From: JAICUY01 sp035708065
GTDB taxonomy: Bacteria; Chloroflexota; Limnocylindria; QHBO01
DNA: 62,987 nucleotides
Direction of reading: 5' to 3'
Assembly (NCBI GenBank): GCA_035708065.1
Contig: DASSTC010000047.1
Span: forward strand, 1 to 62,987
The position numbers and the translations under genes were made by a program. Shown here piece after piece: positions 49,814-62,170 of this stretch. The notes below the pieces were generated by a model. The model had not been told where the DNA came from. It worked only from the letters and a program-made list of their open reading frames with translations, and did not search any database. Numbering within the stretch: the stretch's first letter is position 1; each line of letters begins with the position of its first letter.

Positions 49814-51945
49814 CTCGACTCCTCCTCGACCGATGCGGCGGATGCCGCGGGTGCAGACAGCAGGCAGACCGATCGCGCGCTCAGTGCGCGGCACGCACCC
49901 GCAGCATAGCGTCCCCTGCCCGTCGCGCCCTCCCCCTCGACCGATGGGTCCGCCGTGTCGAGCAGCAGCGTCCAGCCGGCGGCGTCGGGCAGGCGGAACT
50001 CGACTTCCTCGTCGGACGCATTGAGCAGGGTGAGCAGCGTGTCGTCGACGATGAGGCGGCCGGTGGCATCGGTCTCCGAGATCGCGTCGCCGGCGAGGCG
50101 CCAGCCGAAGGCCTGGGCGGAGAGCCAGGTCGCATCGGTCATCTCCGAGCCGTCGGGTGCGTACCAGGTCAGGTCCTCGACCGATGACCCGGCCACGCGT
50201 CGGCCCTCCAGGAAGTGGCGGCGGCGCAGCACCGGGTGGGCGTGGAAGAGCGCCGTCAAGCGGCGCACGAAAGCGAGCAGCGGCTCGTCGACGGCCGACC
50301 AGTCGAGCCACGACACCTCGTTGTCCTGCGCGTAGGCGTTGTTGTTGCCCCCCTGCGTGTGGCCGATCTCGTCGCCGGAGCGCAGCATCGGCACGCCCTG
50401 CGACAGGAGCAGGGTCGCCAGCAGGTTGCGCCGCTGGCGGGCACGCGCCTCGAGGATCGCCGGATCCGACGTCGGTCCCTCGACCCCGAAGTTGCGCGAG
50501 GCATTGTCGTCCGACCCGTCGCGGTTGTGCTCGCCGTTGGCCAGGTTGTGCTTCGACTCGTAGCTGACCAGGTCGCGCAGCGTGAAGCCGTCGTGCGAGG
50601 TGACATAGTTGATCGAGGCATGCGGGCGGCGGCCATCGTCGGCGTACAGGTCCGACGACCCCGCGACCCGGAATGCCAGGTCGGGTGCCTCGCCGCGGTC
50701 GCCGCGCCAGAAGCGGCGCACCGTGTCGCGATACCGGCCGTTCCATTCCGACCAGCCCGGCGGGAAGCGGCCGACCTGGTAGCCGCCCTCGCCCAGGTCC
50801 CAGGGCTCGGCGATGAGCTTGACCCGCGAGATGACCGGGTCCTGGCCGATGATGTCGAAAAACGAGCCGAGTCGGTCGACATCGTGGAGCTCGCGGGCGA
50901 GCGCCGAGGCGAGATCGAAGCGGAAGCCGTCAATGTGGTACTCGGTGATCCAGTAGCGCAGGCTGTCCATGATCAGCTGCAGGACACGCGGCTCGGTGGC
51001 GTCCAGCGTGTTGCCGGTGCCGGTGTAGTCGCGGTACCGGCGGCGGTCCTCGGGGCGCAGACGGTAGTACGCAGCGTTGTCGATGCCGCGGAACACGACC
51101 GTCGGCCCGAGCTCGTCCCCCTCGCCGGTGTGGTTGTAGACGACGTCGAGGATCACCTCGATTCCTGCCGCGTGGAGACGGCGGACCATCGCCTTCACCT
51201 CGCGCACCGGGTCGTCGGTCGCGGCGTAGCGCGTATCGGGGGCGAAGAAGCCGACGGTGTTGTAGCCCCAGTGGTTGCTCAGGCCGAGGTCGGCGAGCGC
51301 CCGGCCGGTGAGGTGGTGATGGATCGGCAGCAGCTCGACGGCGGTGACGCCCAGGTCGCGCAGGTGCTGGAGCGCGGCGTCGGACGCGAAGCCGACGTAG
51401 GTTCCCCGTTCGCGCTGCGCAACGCCGGGGTGGCGCTTCGTGAAGCCGCGGACGTGCGCCTCGTAGATCAACGTGTCGGCCAGCGCGGTGGCCGGCGCCA
51501 CGTCGTCGCTCCAGTCGAAGGCGGGGTCGACCACGACGCACTTCGGCAGGAACGCCGCCGAGTCGCGATCGTCGGCGACGAGATCCGCGTCGGGGCCGGC
51601 GCCGTATCGGTAACCGAACAGCTCGTCGACCGGCCGGATGCTTCCGTCGATCAGTCGGGCATACGGGTCGAAGAGCAGCTTGTGCGGGTTGAACCGATGC
51701 CCGAGCTCCGGCTCGTACGGCCCGTACACGCGATAGCCGTAGCGCTGTCCGGCACCGACGCCCGGCAGATAGCAGTGCCACACGAACTCGGCATGCTCAC
51801 CGATGCGCACACGCTCCTCGCGACCCGCCTCGTCGAACAGGCACAGCTCGACGGCCGTCGCGTTGCGGCTGAACAGCGCGAAGTTGGTGCCGTCGACGTC
51901 CGGCGTCGCACCCAGCGGATACGGCCGGCCGCGCCAGACCGTCAT
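49810..51945 (-). CDS. glgX: Glycogen debranching enzyme (isoamylase-type)
   Basis: Hydrolyses alpha-1,6 links in glycogen. The 711-residue GH13_11 protein begins GRPYPLGATPDVDGTNFALFS with a CBM48 domain, then the barrel: VVYNHTGEG (region I), DGFRFDLASAL (Asp nucleophile), IAEPWDLGEGGYQVG (Glu acid), YVTSHDGFTLRDLV (His-Asp) and the NGEHNRDGSDDN motif common to GlgX/TreX. The C-terminus is a beta domain. ATG 51945 is chosen because homology begins there; it overlaps the maltokinase stop by 4 nt. Placement inside a GlgE-pathway operon suggests coupled turnover of the same glucan. Confidence 0.95.
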   Translation of the reverse strand: MTVWRGRPYPLGATPDVDGTNFALFSRNATAVELCLFDEAGREERVRIGEHAEFVWHCYLPGVGAGQRYGYRVYGPYEPELGHRFNPHKLLFDPYARLIDGSIRPVDELFGYRYGAGPDADLVADDRDSAAFLPKCVVVDPAFDWSDDVAPATALADTLIYEAHVRGFTKRHPGVAQRERGTYVGFASDAALQHLRDLGVTAVELLPIHHHLTGRALADLGLSNHWGYNTVGFFAPDTRYAATDDPVREVKAMVRRLHAAGIEVILDVVYNHTGEGDELGPTVVFRGIDNAAYYRLRPEDRRRYRDYTGTGNTLDATEPRVLQLIMDSLRYWITEYHIDGFRFDLASALARELHDVDRLGSFFDIIGQDPVISRVKLIAEPWDLGEGGYQVGRFPPGWSEWNGRYRDTVRRFWRGDRGEAPDLAFRVAGSSDLYADDGRRPHASINYVTSHDGFTLRDLVSYESKHNLANGEHNRDGSDDNASRNFGVEGPTSDPAILEARARQRRNLLATLLLSQGVPMLRSGDEIGHTQGGNNNAYAQDNEVSWLDWSAVDEPLLAFVRRLTALFHAHPVLRRRHFLEGRRVAGSSVEDLTWYAPDGSEMTDATWLSAQAFGWRLAGDAISETDATGRLIVDDTLLTLLNASDEEVEFRLPDAAGWTLLLDTADPSVEGEGATGRGRYAAGACRALSARSVCLLSAPAASAASVEEESR

Positions 51946-53333
51946 GCACGCCTCAGTGCGGCCAGCGGCAGCCACACCCAGTCGGGCCGGTTGTTCGCTT
52001 CGTAGTGGACCTCATAACAGGCCTTCTCGAGCTCGAACGCCCGCAGCAGCTCCTCGTCGACTTCACCCCCTCCGGACCGATACCCCTGCACGAACGCTTC
52101 ACGCGCCTGCTCCACCCAGCGCGGAGGCTCGAAGACCGATCCGCCGGGCTCGCGCCCGGCAGTTCGCGCGGCGTAGTCCAGCGAGCGCAGCATGCCCGCG
52201 AGGTCGCGCAGCGGCGAGCTCGGCCGGCGCCGCTCCTCGAGCGGCCGAGCTGGCTCTCCCTCGAAATCGATCACCCAGAAATCACCGCCGCTGCGCAGCA
52301 GCTGTCCAAGGTGATAGTCGCCGTGAATGCGACTGACCGATGCATCCGGCGCGTGGCCGAATGCGTCGAACGCATGCCGCACCTGCGGCGCGAGCGCCTC
52401 GAGCTGCGGCGCGGCGGCCATGGCCAGCGCGAGCTGCCGCTCGGCTGACGCTCGCCACGCCGCGCGGTCGTCATCGGTCGCGTCGCGCGCCGGGAAGGCA
52501 CGGTCGTCGGGGCGCGAGGCCAGCGCACGATGCATCTCCGCGGTGATCTCGCCGATGCGTGCCACCGCATCGAGCGCATCCTCCCCCGCCGCGAGCCGGT
52601 CCAGCAGCCAGCGCCAGGCGTCGAGCGCATCGGTCAGGAAGGCCTGGAGCATGGCAACCACCGACGGCTCGCCGCGCGACGGGACGTAGCGCACGAATCC
52701 GAGCACGCGCGGGACCCGGTGGAACCCCGCCCGAGTCAGGAAGCGAGGCATCTCCAGATCGGGGTTCTCACCCGGGTCGAGGCGCCGGTACAGCTTCAGC
52801 AGCGTGGCGCCGAGTGCCACCGAGGTGTTGCTCTGCTCGCCGCGCAGGAGCTGCTCGTCGCCCGCCGCTTCGACCGGCCCGAGGGCGTGAAAGGCAAACG
52901 CGCCGTGCAATCCGGGGATCGTCAGTTCGGCGGCGATCGCGGCGACGAGCCGCCGCCACACGCCATCGCCGTCGCGCGGCTCGCGGAGCAGCATCCCCGT
53001 CTCGTCGTCGCGCACCTCGATTGCGCCGCGCACGGAGGTCGCGCCAGGTTCTTCCACCACCGGCAGCAGGTAGAGCTCGTCCTCACCGTCATCGGCGAAG
53101 CTGACACGCACGATCAACAGCGCGGCGTCTCGCGTTGCCGGGTGGGCGACCAAAGGCGCCGCCTCCTCAAGCGCCAGGCCGGCGATGGGCCGACCCTTTG
53201 ACCGAAACCAACGTTGCGCGGCGAAGAGGTCGTGCGGGATGCGCCCGACGAGCCGGTCAAGGGAATCGATGTTCAGGGAGCTCGGGCCGGACGCTGCCAC
53301 CGGCCGACTATACCGAGCCGATCGGCCTTCCAT
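51942..53333 (-). CDS. mak: Maltokinase (Pep2-type)
   Basis: Phosphorylates maltose to alpha-maltose-1-phosphate, the GlgE substrate. The 463-residue protein has the N-terminal cap with FAAQRWFRSKGR, then the aminoglycoside-kinase-like lobe: RIHGDYHLGQLL (catalytic loop Asp), WVIDFEGEPARPLEERR (metal-binding Asp) and SPLRDLAGMLRSLDYAA. These motifs are shared with free-standing Mak and with the C-terminal part of TreS-Pep2 fusions; here kinase and synthase are separate genes, 82 nt apart. ATG 53333 gives the longest form; a GTG at 53300 is preceded by TATAGT and 6 nt and may be a leaderless start. Confidence 0.9.
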   Translation of the reverse strand: MEGRSARYSRPVAASGPSSLNIDSLDRLVGRIPHDLFAAQRWFRSKGRPIAGLALEEAAPLVAHPATRDAALLIVRVSFADDGEDELYLLPVVEEPGATSVRGAIEVRDDETGMLLREPRDGDGVWRRLVAAIAAELTIPGLHGAFAFHALGPVEAAGDEQLLRGEQSNTSVALGATLLKLYRRLDPGENPDLEMPRFLTRAGFHRVPRVLGFVRYVPSRGEPSVVAMLQAFLTDALDAWRWLLDRLAAGEDALDAVARIGEITAEMHRALASRPDDRAFPARDATDDDRAAWRASAERQLALAMAAAPQLEALAPQVRHAFDAFGHAPDASVSRIHGDYHLGQLLRSGGDFWVIDFEGEPARPLEERRRPSSPLRDLAGMLRSLDYAARTAGREPGGSVFEPPRWVEQAREAFVQGYRSGGGEVDEELLRAFELEKACYEVHYEANNRPDWVWLPLAALRRA

Positions 53334-53415
53334 CGGGCTCTGGTCCGTTCACCTGAGACTGAACCGACGTACTCGGCGGCGCGACGCTTTCATCGGCTCA
53401 GCGGGTTCATCGGCC

Positions 53416-57191
<3,776 letters not shown>

Positions 57192-57380
57192 GCCTTCGGT
57201 CAACCCTACCGGATCGCCTGCATCTTCTGCGCTGGCTCGTGCCAGTGCGATGCCGGCGTGAACGTCTGCGAGCCTGCGCGTGATTCGCCTTGGAGATCAA
57301 AGACGGCCAGCGTGCGCGTCGTTTGATTCGCTGACGGGATCAGCCCAAGGGACCGATGAACGCCGAAGACCCACCCCGGC

Positions 57381-57386
57381 TAGGCT
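57381..57386 (+). promoter_or_regulatory. Candidate -10 box (TAGGCT), leaderless start of the sugar dehydrogenase gene
   Basis: TAGGCT followed by exactly 7 nt and ATG 57394. The intervening CTGGGGC could also act as a weak ribosome binding site, so the leaderless reading is not the only one. Confidence 0.4.
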
Positions 57387-57393
57387 CTGGGGC

Positions 57394-58638
57394 ATGCTTC
57401 CGCGATTCCTCGGCCTGCTGGCGATCCTCCTGCTGGCCGCCTGCACGGCGAACCCGGCAGCGACGCCGCCGACGTCGAACGCCAGCGCCGAGCCGCCGAC
57501 CGACTCTGCATCGCCCGGCGCGAGCCTGCCGGGGTCGACGATCCCGCCGCTCGACAGCGGGCCGGACAAGCTTGTGCTCAATGCATTCGCCGCGGGCCTC
57601 GATTCGCCGATCAGCCTCACCAATGCCGGCGATGGCAGCAACCGGCTGTACGCCAACGAGCAGGCGGGCCGGATCCGGATCGTCGAGGCCGACGGGACGT
57701 TGCGGCCGCAGCCCTTCCTGGACATCACCGACCGCATCTCCTCCGGCGGCGAGCGCGGCCTGCTGGGCCTGGCCTTCCATCCCGACTTCGAAGAGAACCA
57801 CCGCTTCTTCGTCGACTACACCGCCAGCGGTGACGGCCACACGGTCATCGCCGAGTACACCGCCGCCGACGACGGGCTGAGCGCCGACCCGGCCAGCGAG
57901 CGGGTCCTGCTCACGGTCGACCAGCCGTACGCCAACCACAACGGTGGACAGCTCGCCTTCGGGCCCGACGGCGACCTGTACATCGGTCTCGGGGACGGCG
58001 GCTCGGGCGGCGACCCGCAGGGCAACGGCCAGAACACCCAGGCGCTGCTCGGCAAGGTGCTGCGCATCGACGTGGATGCCGAACCGGCTGGCGGCAAGGC
58101 ATACGCCATCCCGGACGACAACCCGTTCGCATCGGGCCGTGGGGCACCCGAGGTCTGGGCGTACGGCCTGCGAAATCCGTGGCGCTTCAGCTTCGACCGC
58201 GAGCAGGGCGACCTGTACATCGCCGATGTCGGGCAGGGCAGCTGGGAGGAGATCGACCGCCAGCCGAGCGACTCGCCCGGTGGCGAGAACTACGGCTGGA
58301 ACGTCATGGAAGGCAGGCACTGCTACCGCAGCGACAACTGCGATCCGTCGCCTTATGTTCCGCCCATCGCCGAGTACAGCCACGACCAGGGCTGCTCGGT
58401 CACCGGCGGCTACGTGTATCGCGGCACGCAGCAGCCCGACCTCGTCGGGATCTACGTGTTCGCCGACTACTGCTCGGGCATCGTCTTCACCCTCCAGGTC
58501 GACGAAGGGACCACCACGCCGAAGGTCGTGGCGCAGACCGAGCTCGGCATCACGTCATTCGGCGAGAGCGAGGACGGGGAGATCTACGCCGTCGACCAGC
58601 GCGGCGGTGGGGTCTACCACGTCGCGCTCCCCGGCTGA
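57394..58638 (+). CDS. PQQ-dependent soluble aldose sugar dehydrogenase-like lipoprotein
   Basis: A 414-residue exported protein of the GSDH/sGDH beta-propeller family. The N-terminus is a lipoprotein signal with the lipobox LLAAC (Cys about 17), then a Pro/Ser/Thr linker. The propeller shows FAAGLDSPISLTNAGDGSNRLYANEQAGRIRI, SGGERGLLGLAFHPDF, HNGGQLAFGPDGDLYIGLGDGGSGGDPQGNGQN, GLRNPWRFSFD and ADVGQGSWEEID, all family hallmarks including the PQQ/His region HNGG. Members oxidise sugars when PQQ is bound; no pqq genes are in the window and some homologs lack activity. It overlaps radC tail to tail by 25 nt. Confidence 0.9.
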   Translation: MLPRFLGLLAILLLAACTANPAATPPTSNASAEPPTDSASPGASLPGSTIPPLDSGPDKLVLNAFAAGLDSPISLTNAGDGSNRLYANEQAGRIRIVEADGTLRPQPFLDITDRISSGGERGLLGLAFHPDFEENHRFFVDYTASGDGHTVIAEYTAADDGLSADPASERVLLTVDQPYANHNGGQLAFGPDGDLYIGLGDGGSGGDPQGNGQNTQALLGKVLRIDVDAEPAGGKAYAIPDDNPFASGRGAPEVWAYGLRNPWRFSFDREQGDLYIADVGQGSWEEIDRQPSDSPGGENYGWNVMEGRHCYRSDNCDPSPYVPPIAEYSHDQGCSVTGGYVYRGTQQPDLVGIYVFADYCSGIVFTLQVDEGTTTPKVVAQTELGITSFGESEDGEIYAVDQRGGGVYHVALPG

Positions 58639-59333
58639 GGCAGCGCGGGACCCAGCGCGCCGAGTGCGCGGAGGCTGACCCACCGCTGCCGGCCGAGAAT
58701 CAGGTGGTCGAGCAGCTCGATGTCGAGCAGCCTTCCGGCATCGACCAGCTCCCCGGTGATCTTCAGGTCCTCGCCGGACGGCTGGGGGTCGCCGCTTGGG
58801 TGATTGTGCGCAACGACGAGCGCGGCGGCCTGGCGGCGCACCGCCTCGCGAAACAGCTCGCCGACCCGCACCGATGACCCCGCCAGGTTGCCGACGTACA
58901 CGGTGCGCACCGCGATGACCATGTTCTTCGTATCGAGCAGCACGACGCGCAGCTCCTCGTGATCGAGCTGCTCCATGGCGGGGAGCAGCTGCTCGGCGAC
59001 GTCGCCCGGCGTGCGCACCTGCCAGGCGTCGCTCGGCCAGGCCTCGGCACGACGGCGACCGAGCTCGAAAGCGGCGACGATCGCCGCGGCGCGGCGCTCC
59101 CCGACGATGGGCAGCAGGTCGGCGAGCGGCGCATCGGCCAGGGCAGGGAGGTCGCCGACCACGTCGAGGATCCGGCGCGCGGCATTCAATCCGCCGCGGC
59201 CGCCGAACAGCAGCGCGACCAGCTGGTCGTCACCGAAGGCAGCCGGCCCGAGGACGTCAAGCGCCGAGGTAACCGAAGCGGGCGCATCGGTCCGGCGACG
59301 GGCGTGGAGCGGAATCGGCTCGGGGGCAACCAT
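58614..59333 (-). CDS. radC: RadC/JAB1-MPN domain protein
   Basis: A 239-residue protein with the N-terminal helix-hairpin-helix part (LLPIVGERRAAAIVAAFELGRR) and the JAMM domain with VVLLDTKN, VYVGNLAGSSVRVGELFREAVRR and the metal motif VAHNHPSGDPQPSGED. The family is universal and metal-binding; a repair role is doubtful. The ATG at 59333 follows TAGCCT by 8 nt with no ribosome binding site. Convergent overlap with the sugar dehydrogenase gene. Confidence 0.94.
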   Translation of the reverse strand: MVAPEPIPLHARRRTDAPASVTSALDVLGPAAFGDDQLVALLFGGRGGLNAARRILDVVGDLPALADAPLADLLPIVGERRAAAIVAAFELGRRRAEAWPSDAWQVRTPGDVAEQLLPAMEQLDHEELRVVLLDTKNMVIAVRTVYVGNLAGSSVRVGELFREAVRRQAAALVVAHNHPSGDPQPSGEDLKITGELVDAGRLLDIELLDHLILGRQRWVSLRALGALGPALPQPGSATW

Positions 59334-59381
59334 GGCGCCGAAGGCTAGCCGACGAGTCCTTATCGGCCCCTTACCGGCCGC

Positions 59382-60413
59382 TTACTGCGGGAGTGCGAAG
59401 ACCCCGAAGCGCACGAGCAGCGCGAGCAGCACGCTGATGCCGTTGAACGTGGCGTGCAGCGCGATGTTGCTGGCGAGGTTGCCTGTGCGGCGGTAGATGA
59501 TCGCCAGCGCGAGGCCGAGGACGAAGATCGGCACGAACGCGGCGAGCGAGCCGTGGATCAGGCCGAACAGCAGCGCCGACAGGACGACGCCGGCCCGCAG
59601 GCCGTACTCGCGCACCCAGGCGTTGAGCGCCACGCCCCGGAAGAACAGCTCCTCGGCGATCGGCGCAATGACGACCGTGGCGAGCACGGCGATGACCGGA
59701 TCGGCCTGGTTGATGAACTGCTCGGCGACCTGCGGCTCGGGCTGGATCTTGAACAGCTGGAGGATCTGCGCCACGAGGGCCGCCAAGAGCGTGGCGACGA
59801 TCCACGCCGGAATGCCCCACAGCACCCCCATCAGCACCGCGCGGGGCGTGCTGCCGGCGAAGAAGCGCGCGCCGGCGAGCGCGTTCGGCCAGAGCACGAA
59901 CAGCACGGTGAGCCCGACCAGCGTGACCTGCAGCACGGTCAGCAGCACGAGCGTGCCGAGCCGGCTCAGGTCGCCCTCGCCGGACATCAGCGCCAGCAGG
60001 TCGGAGGTGAACGGCAGCTCGACCGCGGTCGCCACCACCGCCGCGAGTAGCAGCATGATGAGCACCGATCCGCCGCGATAGCGCAGCTCGGCCGGCAGCC
60101 TGCGGCGGACGACGATCGAGCGCAGCAGGTTGGCGACGCAGCCGATCAGCAGCAGCCCGCCACCCATCGCCAGCATGACCGCGGTGTAGACCGGGCTGAT
60201 GTGATACTCGGGGAATTGCACCGCGGCACCGCGGATGCCGATCGCGAACAGCGCCACGATCAGCCCGGCGACGATCAGCCCGATCGACGTCCACTGCCAG
60301 CCACGATGCCGCGACAGCGGCGACCTCTCAGCCGACGAGCCGGGCGGCTGACCGGGGGTCGGCCACGGCGCCCCGGCGGGCGCAGCCGGCTGCCAGGCGG
60401 GCTGGTCGGTCAA
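59382..60413 (-). CDS. CPBP family intramembrane metalloprotease
   Basis: A 343-residue polytopic protein of the CAAX-protease/bacteriocin-processing (Abi, Rce1-like) family. A Pro-rich cytoplasmic start (1-35) is followed by eight or so helices. Motif 1 is APIAEELFFRGVALN (two Glu and Arg), motif 2 is FGLIHGS (His) and motif 3 is ALHATFN (His/Asn), as required for the glutamate protease site. Substrate unknown. It lies 15 nt downstream of the zinc-ribbon membrane protein gene and is probably co-transcribed with it. Confidence 0.92.
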   Translation of the reverse strand: MTDQPAWQPAAPAGAPWPTPGQPPGSSAERSPLSRHRGWQWTSIGLIVAGLIVALFAIGIRGAAVQFPEYHISPVYTAVMLAMGGGLLLIGCVANLLRSIVVRRRLPAELRYRGGSVLIMLLLAAVVATAVELPFTSDLLALMSGEGDLSRLGTLVLLTVLQVTLVGLTVLFVLWPNALAGARFFAGSTPRAVLMGVLWGIPAWIVATLLAALVAQILQLFKIQPEPQVAEQFINQADPVIAVLATVVIAPIAEELFFRGVALNAWVREYGLRAGVVLSALLFGLIHGSLAAFVPIFVLGLALAIIYRRTGNLASNIALHATFNGISVLLALLVRFGVFALPQ

Positions 60414-60428
60414 TGCGCCGGCGCGGCG

Positions 60429-61031
60429 TTACGGGTTGGGGTTAGTGGCGCGGCGCAGCGTCGGATGGTCGGCGGTGACGTCGCGATCCTCGCGCGGATC
60501 GCGTGGCGCGTCCGCGCGGGCGGCGGCGGCCCGGTCGGCCGGCCGCTGCATCGGTCGTTCGAACTCACGACCGCAGTAGGCGCACAGCGGCCAGGACGGA
60601 TCGGCCAGGCGGTTGCACGACGGGCAGACCCGATGCAACCGCGTCCGGCAGTTCGGGCAGACCAGCCAGTCATCGTCGACGCGGTCGCGGCACACCGGGC
60701 AGAGCTCGTTCTTTTCGACCTCGGCGAGGAGGCTCTCCTCGGCGAGCGAGCGCTCATACACCTCCGCCAGCGTCTCGCGCGGCCGGATGATGAGGTACAG
60801 GATCACCGCGAAGAGGAAGAGCAGCGGGGTGAAGAAAATGATCAGCGCCGCCGCGAAGTACGGCAGGATCGGATTCTCGGTGCGGGCCTGCATGTCGCGG
60901 AAAGCCCAGTACGCGGTGCCGAGCCAGAGGAGCACCGCGTAGATCACGATCAGCTGACCGGCGAGGCCGACGATCGGGTTGTTGATGAAGTCGTTCCAGA
61001 TCTTTCCCGGATCCGGCAGGCCGTCAGGCAT
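60429..61031 (-). CDS. Membrane protein with double zinc ribbon
   Basis: A 200-residue protein with two membrane helices (about 20-42 and 57-82), a charged helix (ETLAEVYERSLAEESLLAEVEKNE) and a cytoplasmic double zinc ribbon: CPVC...CPNC and CPSC...CAYC (about 111-160). The C-terminal tail is acidic and basic mixed. This layout (zinc ribbon plus membrane anchor) is common in Chloroflexota and actinobacterial genomes, with no assigned role. The ATG 61031 has AGAGGC upstream, and a TAGGAT box lies further up. Confidence 0.85.
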   Translation of the reverse strand: MPDGLPDPGKIWNDFINNPIVGLAGQLIVIYAVLLWLGTAYWAFRDMQARTENPILPYFAAALIIFFTPLLFLFAVILYLIIRPRETLAEVYERSLAEESLLAEVEKNELCPVCRDRVDDDWLVCPNCRTRLHRVCPSCNRLADPSWPLCAYCGREFERPMQRPADRAAAARADAPRDPREDRDVTADHPTLRRATNPNP

Positions 61032-61075
61032 GAAGGAATAGCCTCTGCTAGGGGCGCGTGCGATGCGCGCCGGTC

Positions 61076-61081
61076 ATCCTA
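61076..61081 (-). promoter_or_regulatory. Candidate -10 box (TAGGAT) of the zinc-ribbon/CPBP operon
   Basis: TAGGAT on the minus strand about 45 nt before ATG 61031. The rest of the gap 61082-61308 to purN holds no feature I can support; it is rich in short GC palindromes (for example CCGGTATC and ACCGGC runs). Confidence 0.4.
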
Positions 61082-61308
61082 GCATGGGACGTACCGCTGC
61101 CCCGATTCGTGTCCAGGGTTTTCCTCCGCGCCTGCCGGGCGCAGTACCGGGCCCGCTCGGAATCACTATTCCGGCTCAGCGCTCGCTCGGGGCTGCGTCT
61201 GCGCCGTAGCGACTCCCGCGGGCGCCGGTATCTGGTCATCCCGGGATGCGTCACCCGATTGCGGTCCCCGCGGCGCCGTTACGTGCCTGCGCCAGGCATG
61301 GACACCGG

Positions 61309-61965
61309 CTACCGGCCCTCCCGGGAACCGGTATCACCTCCCGCTCCACGTCCGGCCGGAATACCGATCCCCCGCGCGCCCACGATCTCTCCCGCAAGCC
61401 GCGCCAGGACCTCCACCACACACCGATGCTCCACCGCCAGCACCCGCTCGGCGAGCACCTCCGGCGTGTCCCCGGCCAGCACCGGCACCCGGACCTGCAG
61501 GATCGGCGGCCCCGCGTCGAGGTCCTGCGTCACATCGTGAATGGTCACGCCCGTCTCGGCGTCCCCCGCCGCCAGCACCGATGCGTGCACCGCCAGCCCC
61601 ATCATCCCCTTCCCGCCATGCCGCGGCAGCAGGCTGGGATGGACGTTGATGGTGCGCCCGGCGAATGCCTTGAAGTAGCTCGGCCGCAGCAGCTGGTCGT
61701 AGCCGGCGAGCAGGACGACGTCGGCTCCCGCCTCCGTCATCGCCTGACCGATGCGCGCGTCGCGCGCCTCCCCGCTCGGAAAGCCACGGCGCTCCAGGCA
61801 CAACGTTGTCACCCCGAACCGCGATGCGACGTCGAGCGCCAGGCATCCCGGCCGGTTGCTGACGACCACGACTGGCTCGATGCCCTCGAGGTGTCCCTCG
61901 ACCACCGCGGCCAGGACCGCCTCGAGGTTCGAGCCGCGTCCCGACACGAGAACGCCGAGCTTCAT
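61309..61965 (-). CDS. purN: Phosphoribosylglycinamide formyltransferase
   Basis: Third step of purine synthesis, formylating GAR with 10-formyl-THF. The 218-residue protein shows KLGVLVSGRGSNLEAV (phosphate site), VVVSNRPG, VLLAGYDQLL, INVHPSLLPRHGGKGM (Asn-His catalytic pair), AGDAETGVTIHDVTQDLDAGPPI (Asp) and RVPVLAGDTPEVLAERV. The more common LLPxFxGxHAxxAL is slightly changed but the catalytic residues are kept. The ATG is bordered directly by a copy of the 30-bp repeat. purM lies upstream in the same direction. Confidence 0.95.
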   Translation of the reverse strand: MKLGVLVSGRGSNLEAVLAAVVEGHLEGIEPVVVVSNRPGCLALDVASRFGVTTLCLERRGFPSGEARDARIGQAMTEAGADVVLLAGYDQLLRPSYFKAFAGRTINVHPSLLPRHGGKGMMGLAVHASVLAAGDAETGVTIHDVTQDLDAGPPILQVRVPVLAGDTPEVLAERVLAVEHRCVVEVLARLAGEIVGARGIGIPAGRGAGGDTGSREGR

Positions 61966-62162
61966 CGGCAGATTCCGCTCAGGGCGGCCGTATGCGGATC
62001 GATGGCTCGAGCTCTTGCCAAATTCCGGCCACGGCGGAGCAAGGCAGTCGGACGGGTCTCCTCGGCCGGGAGTTGTCGGCGCTGCACGCTCGCATCGGTG
62101 TGGTCCAAGTCTCGAACGGGTGGTCCAGCCTGCCTAACTCCGCCCTGACTGGAATTTGACGA
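61966..62162. repeat. Cluster D of the dispersed 30-bp repeat (two direct, one or two inverted copies)
   Basis: In the 205-bp gap between purM and purN: direct copies at 61966-61995 and 62015-62044, an inverted copy at 62133-62162, and a partial inverted one overlapping the purM stop (CCGGAATCAGAC). Spacing (about 20 nt between direct copies, about 88 nt to the inverted one) is nearly the same as in cluster A at 44.6 kb. The intervening sequence is not similar between clusters. Confidence 0.7.
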
Positions 62163-62170
62163 CACCGGAA

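Noticed and set aside
61058..61540. A plus-strand open frame of 160 codons in the gap before purN.
   Set aside because: Arg/Pro/Ser-rich, overlaps the purN coding region, lacks a ribosome binding site and any motif.
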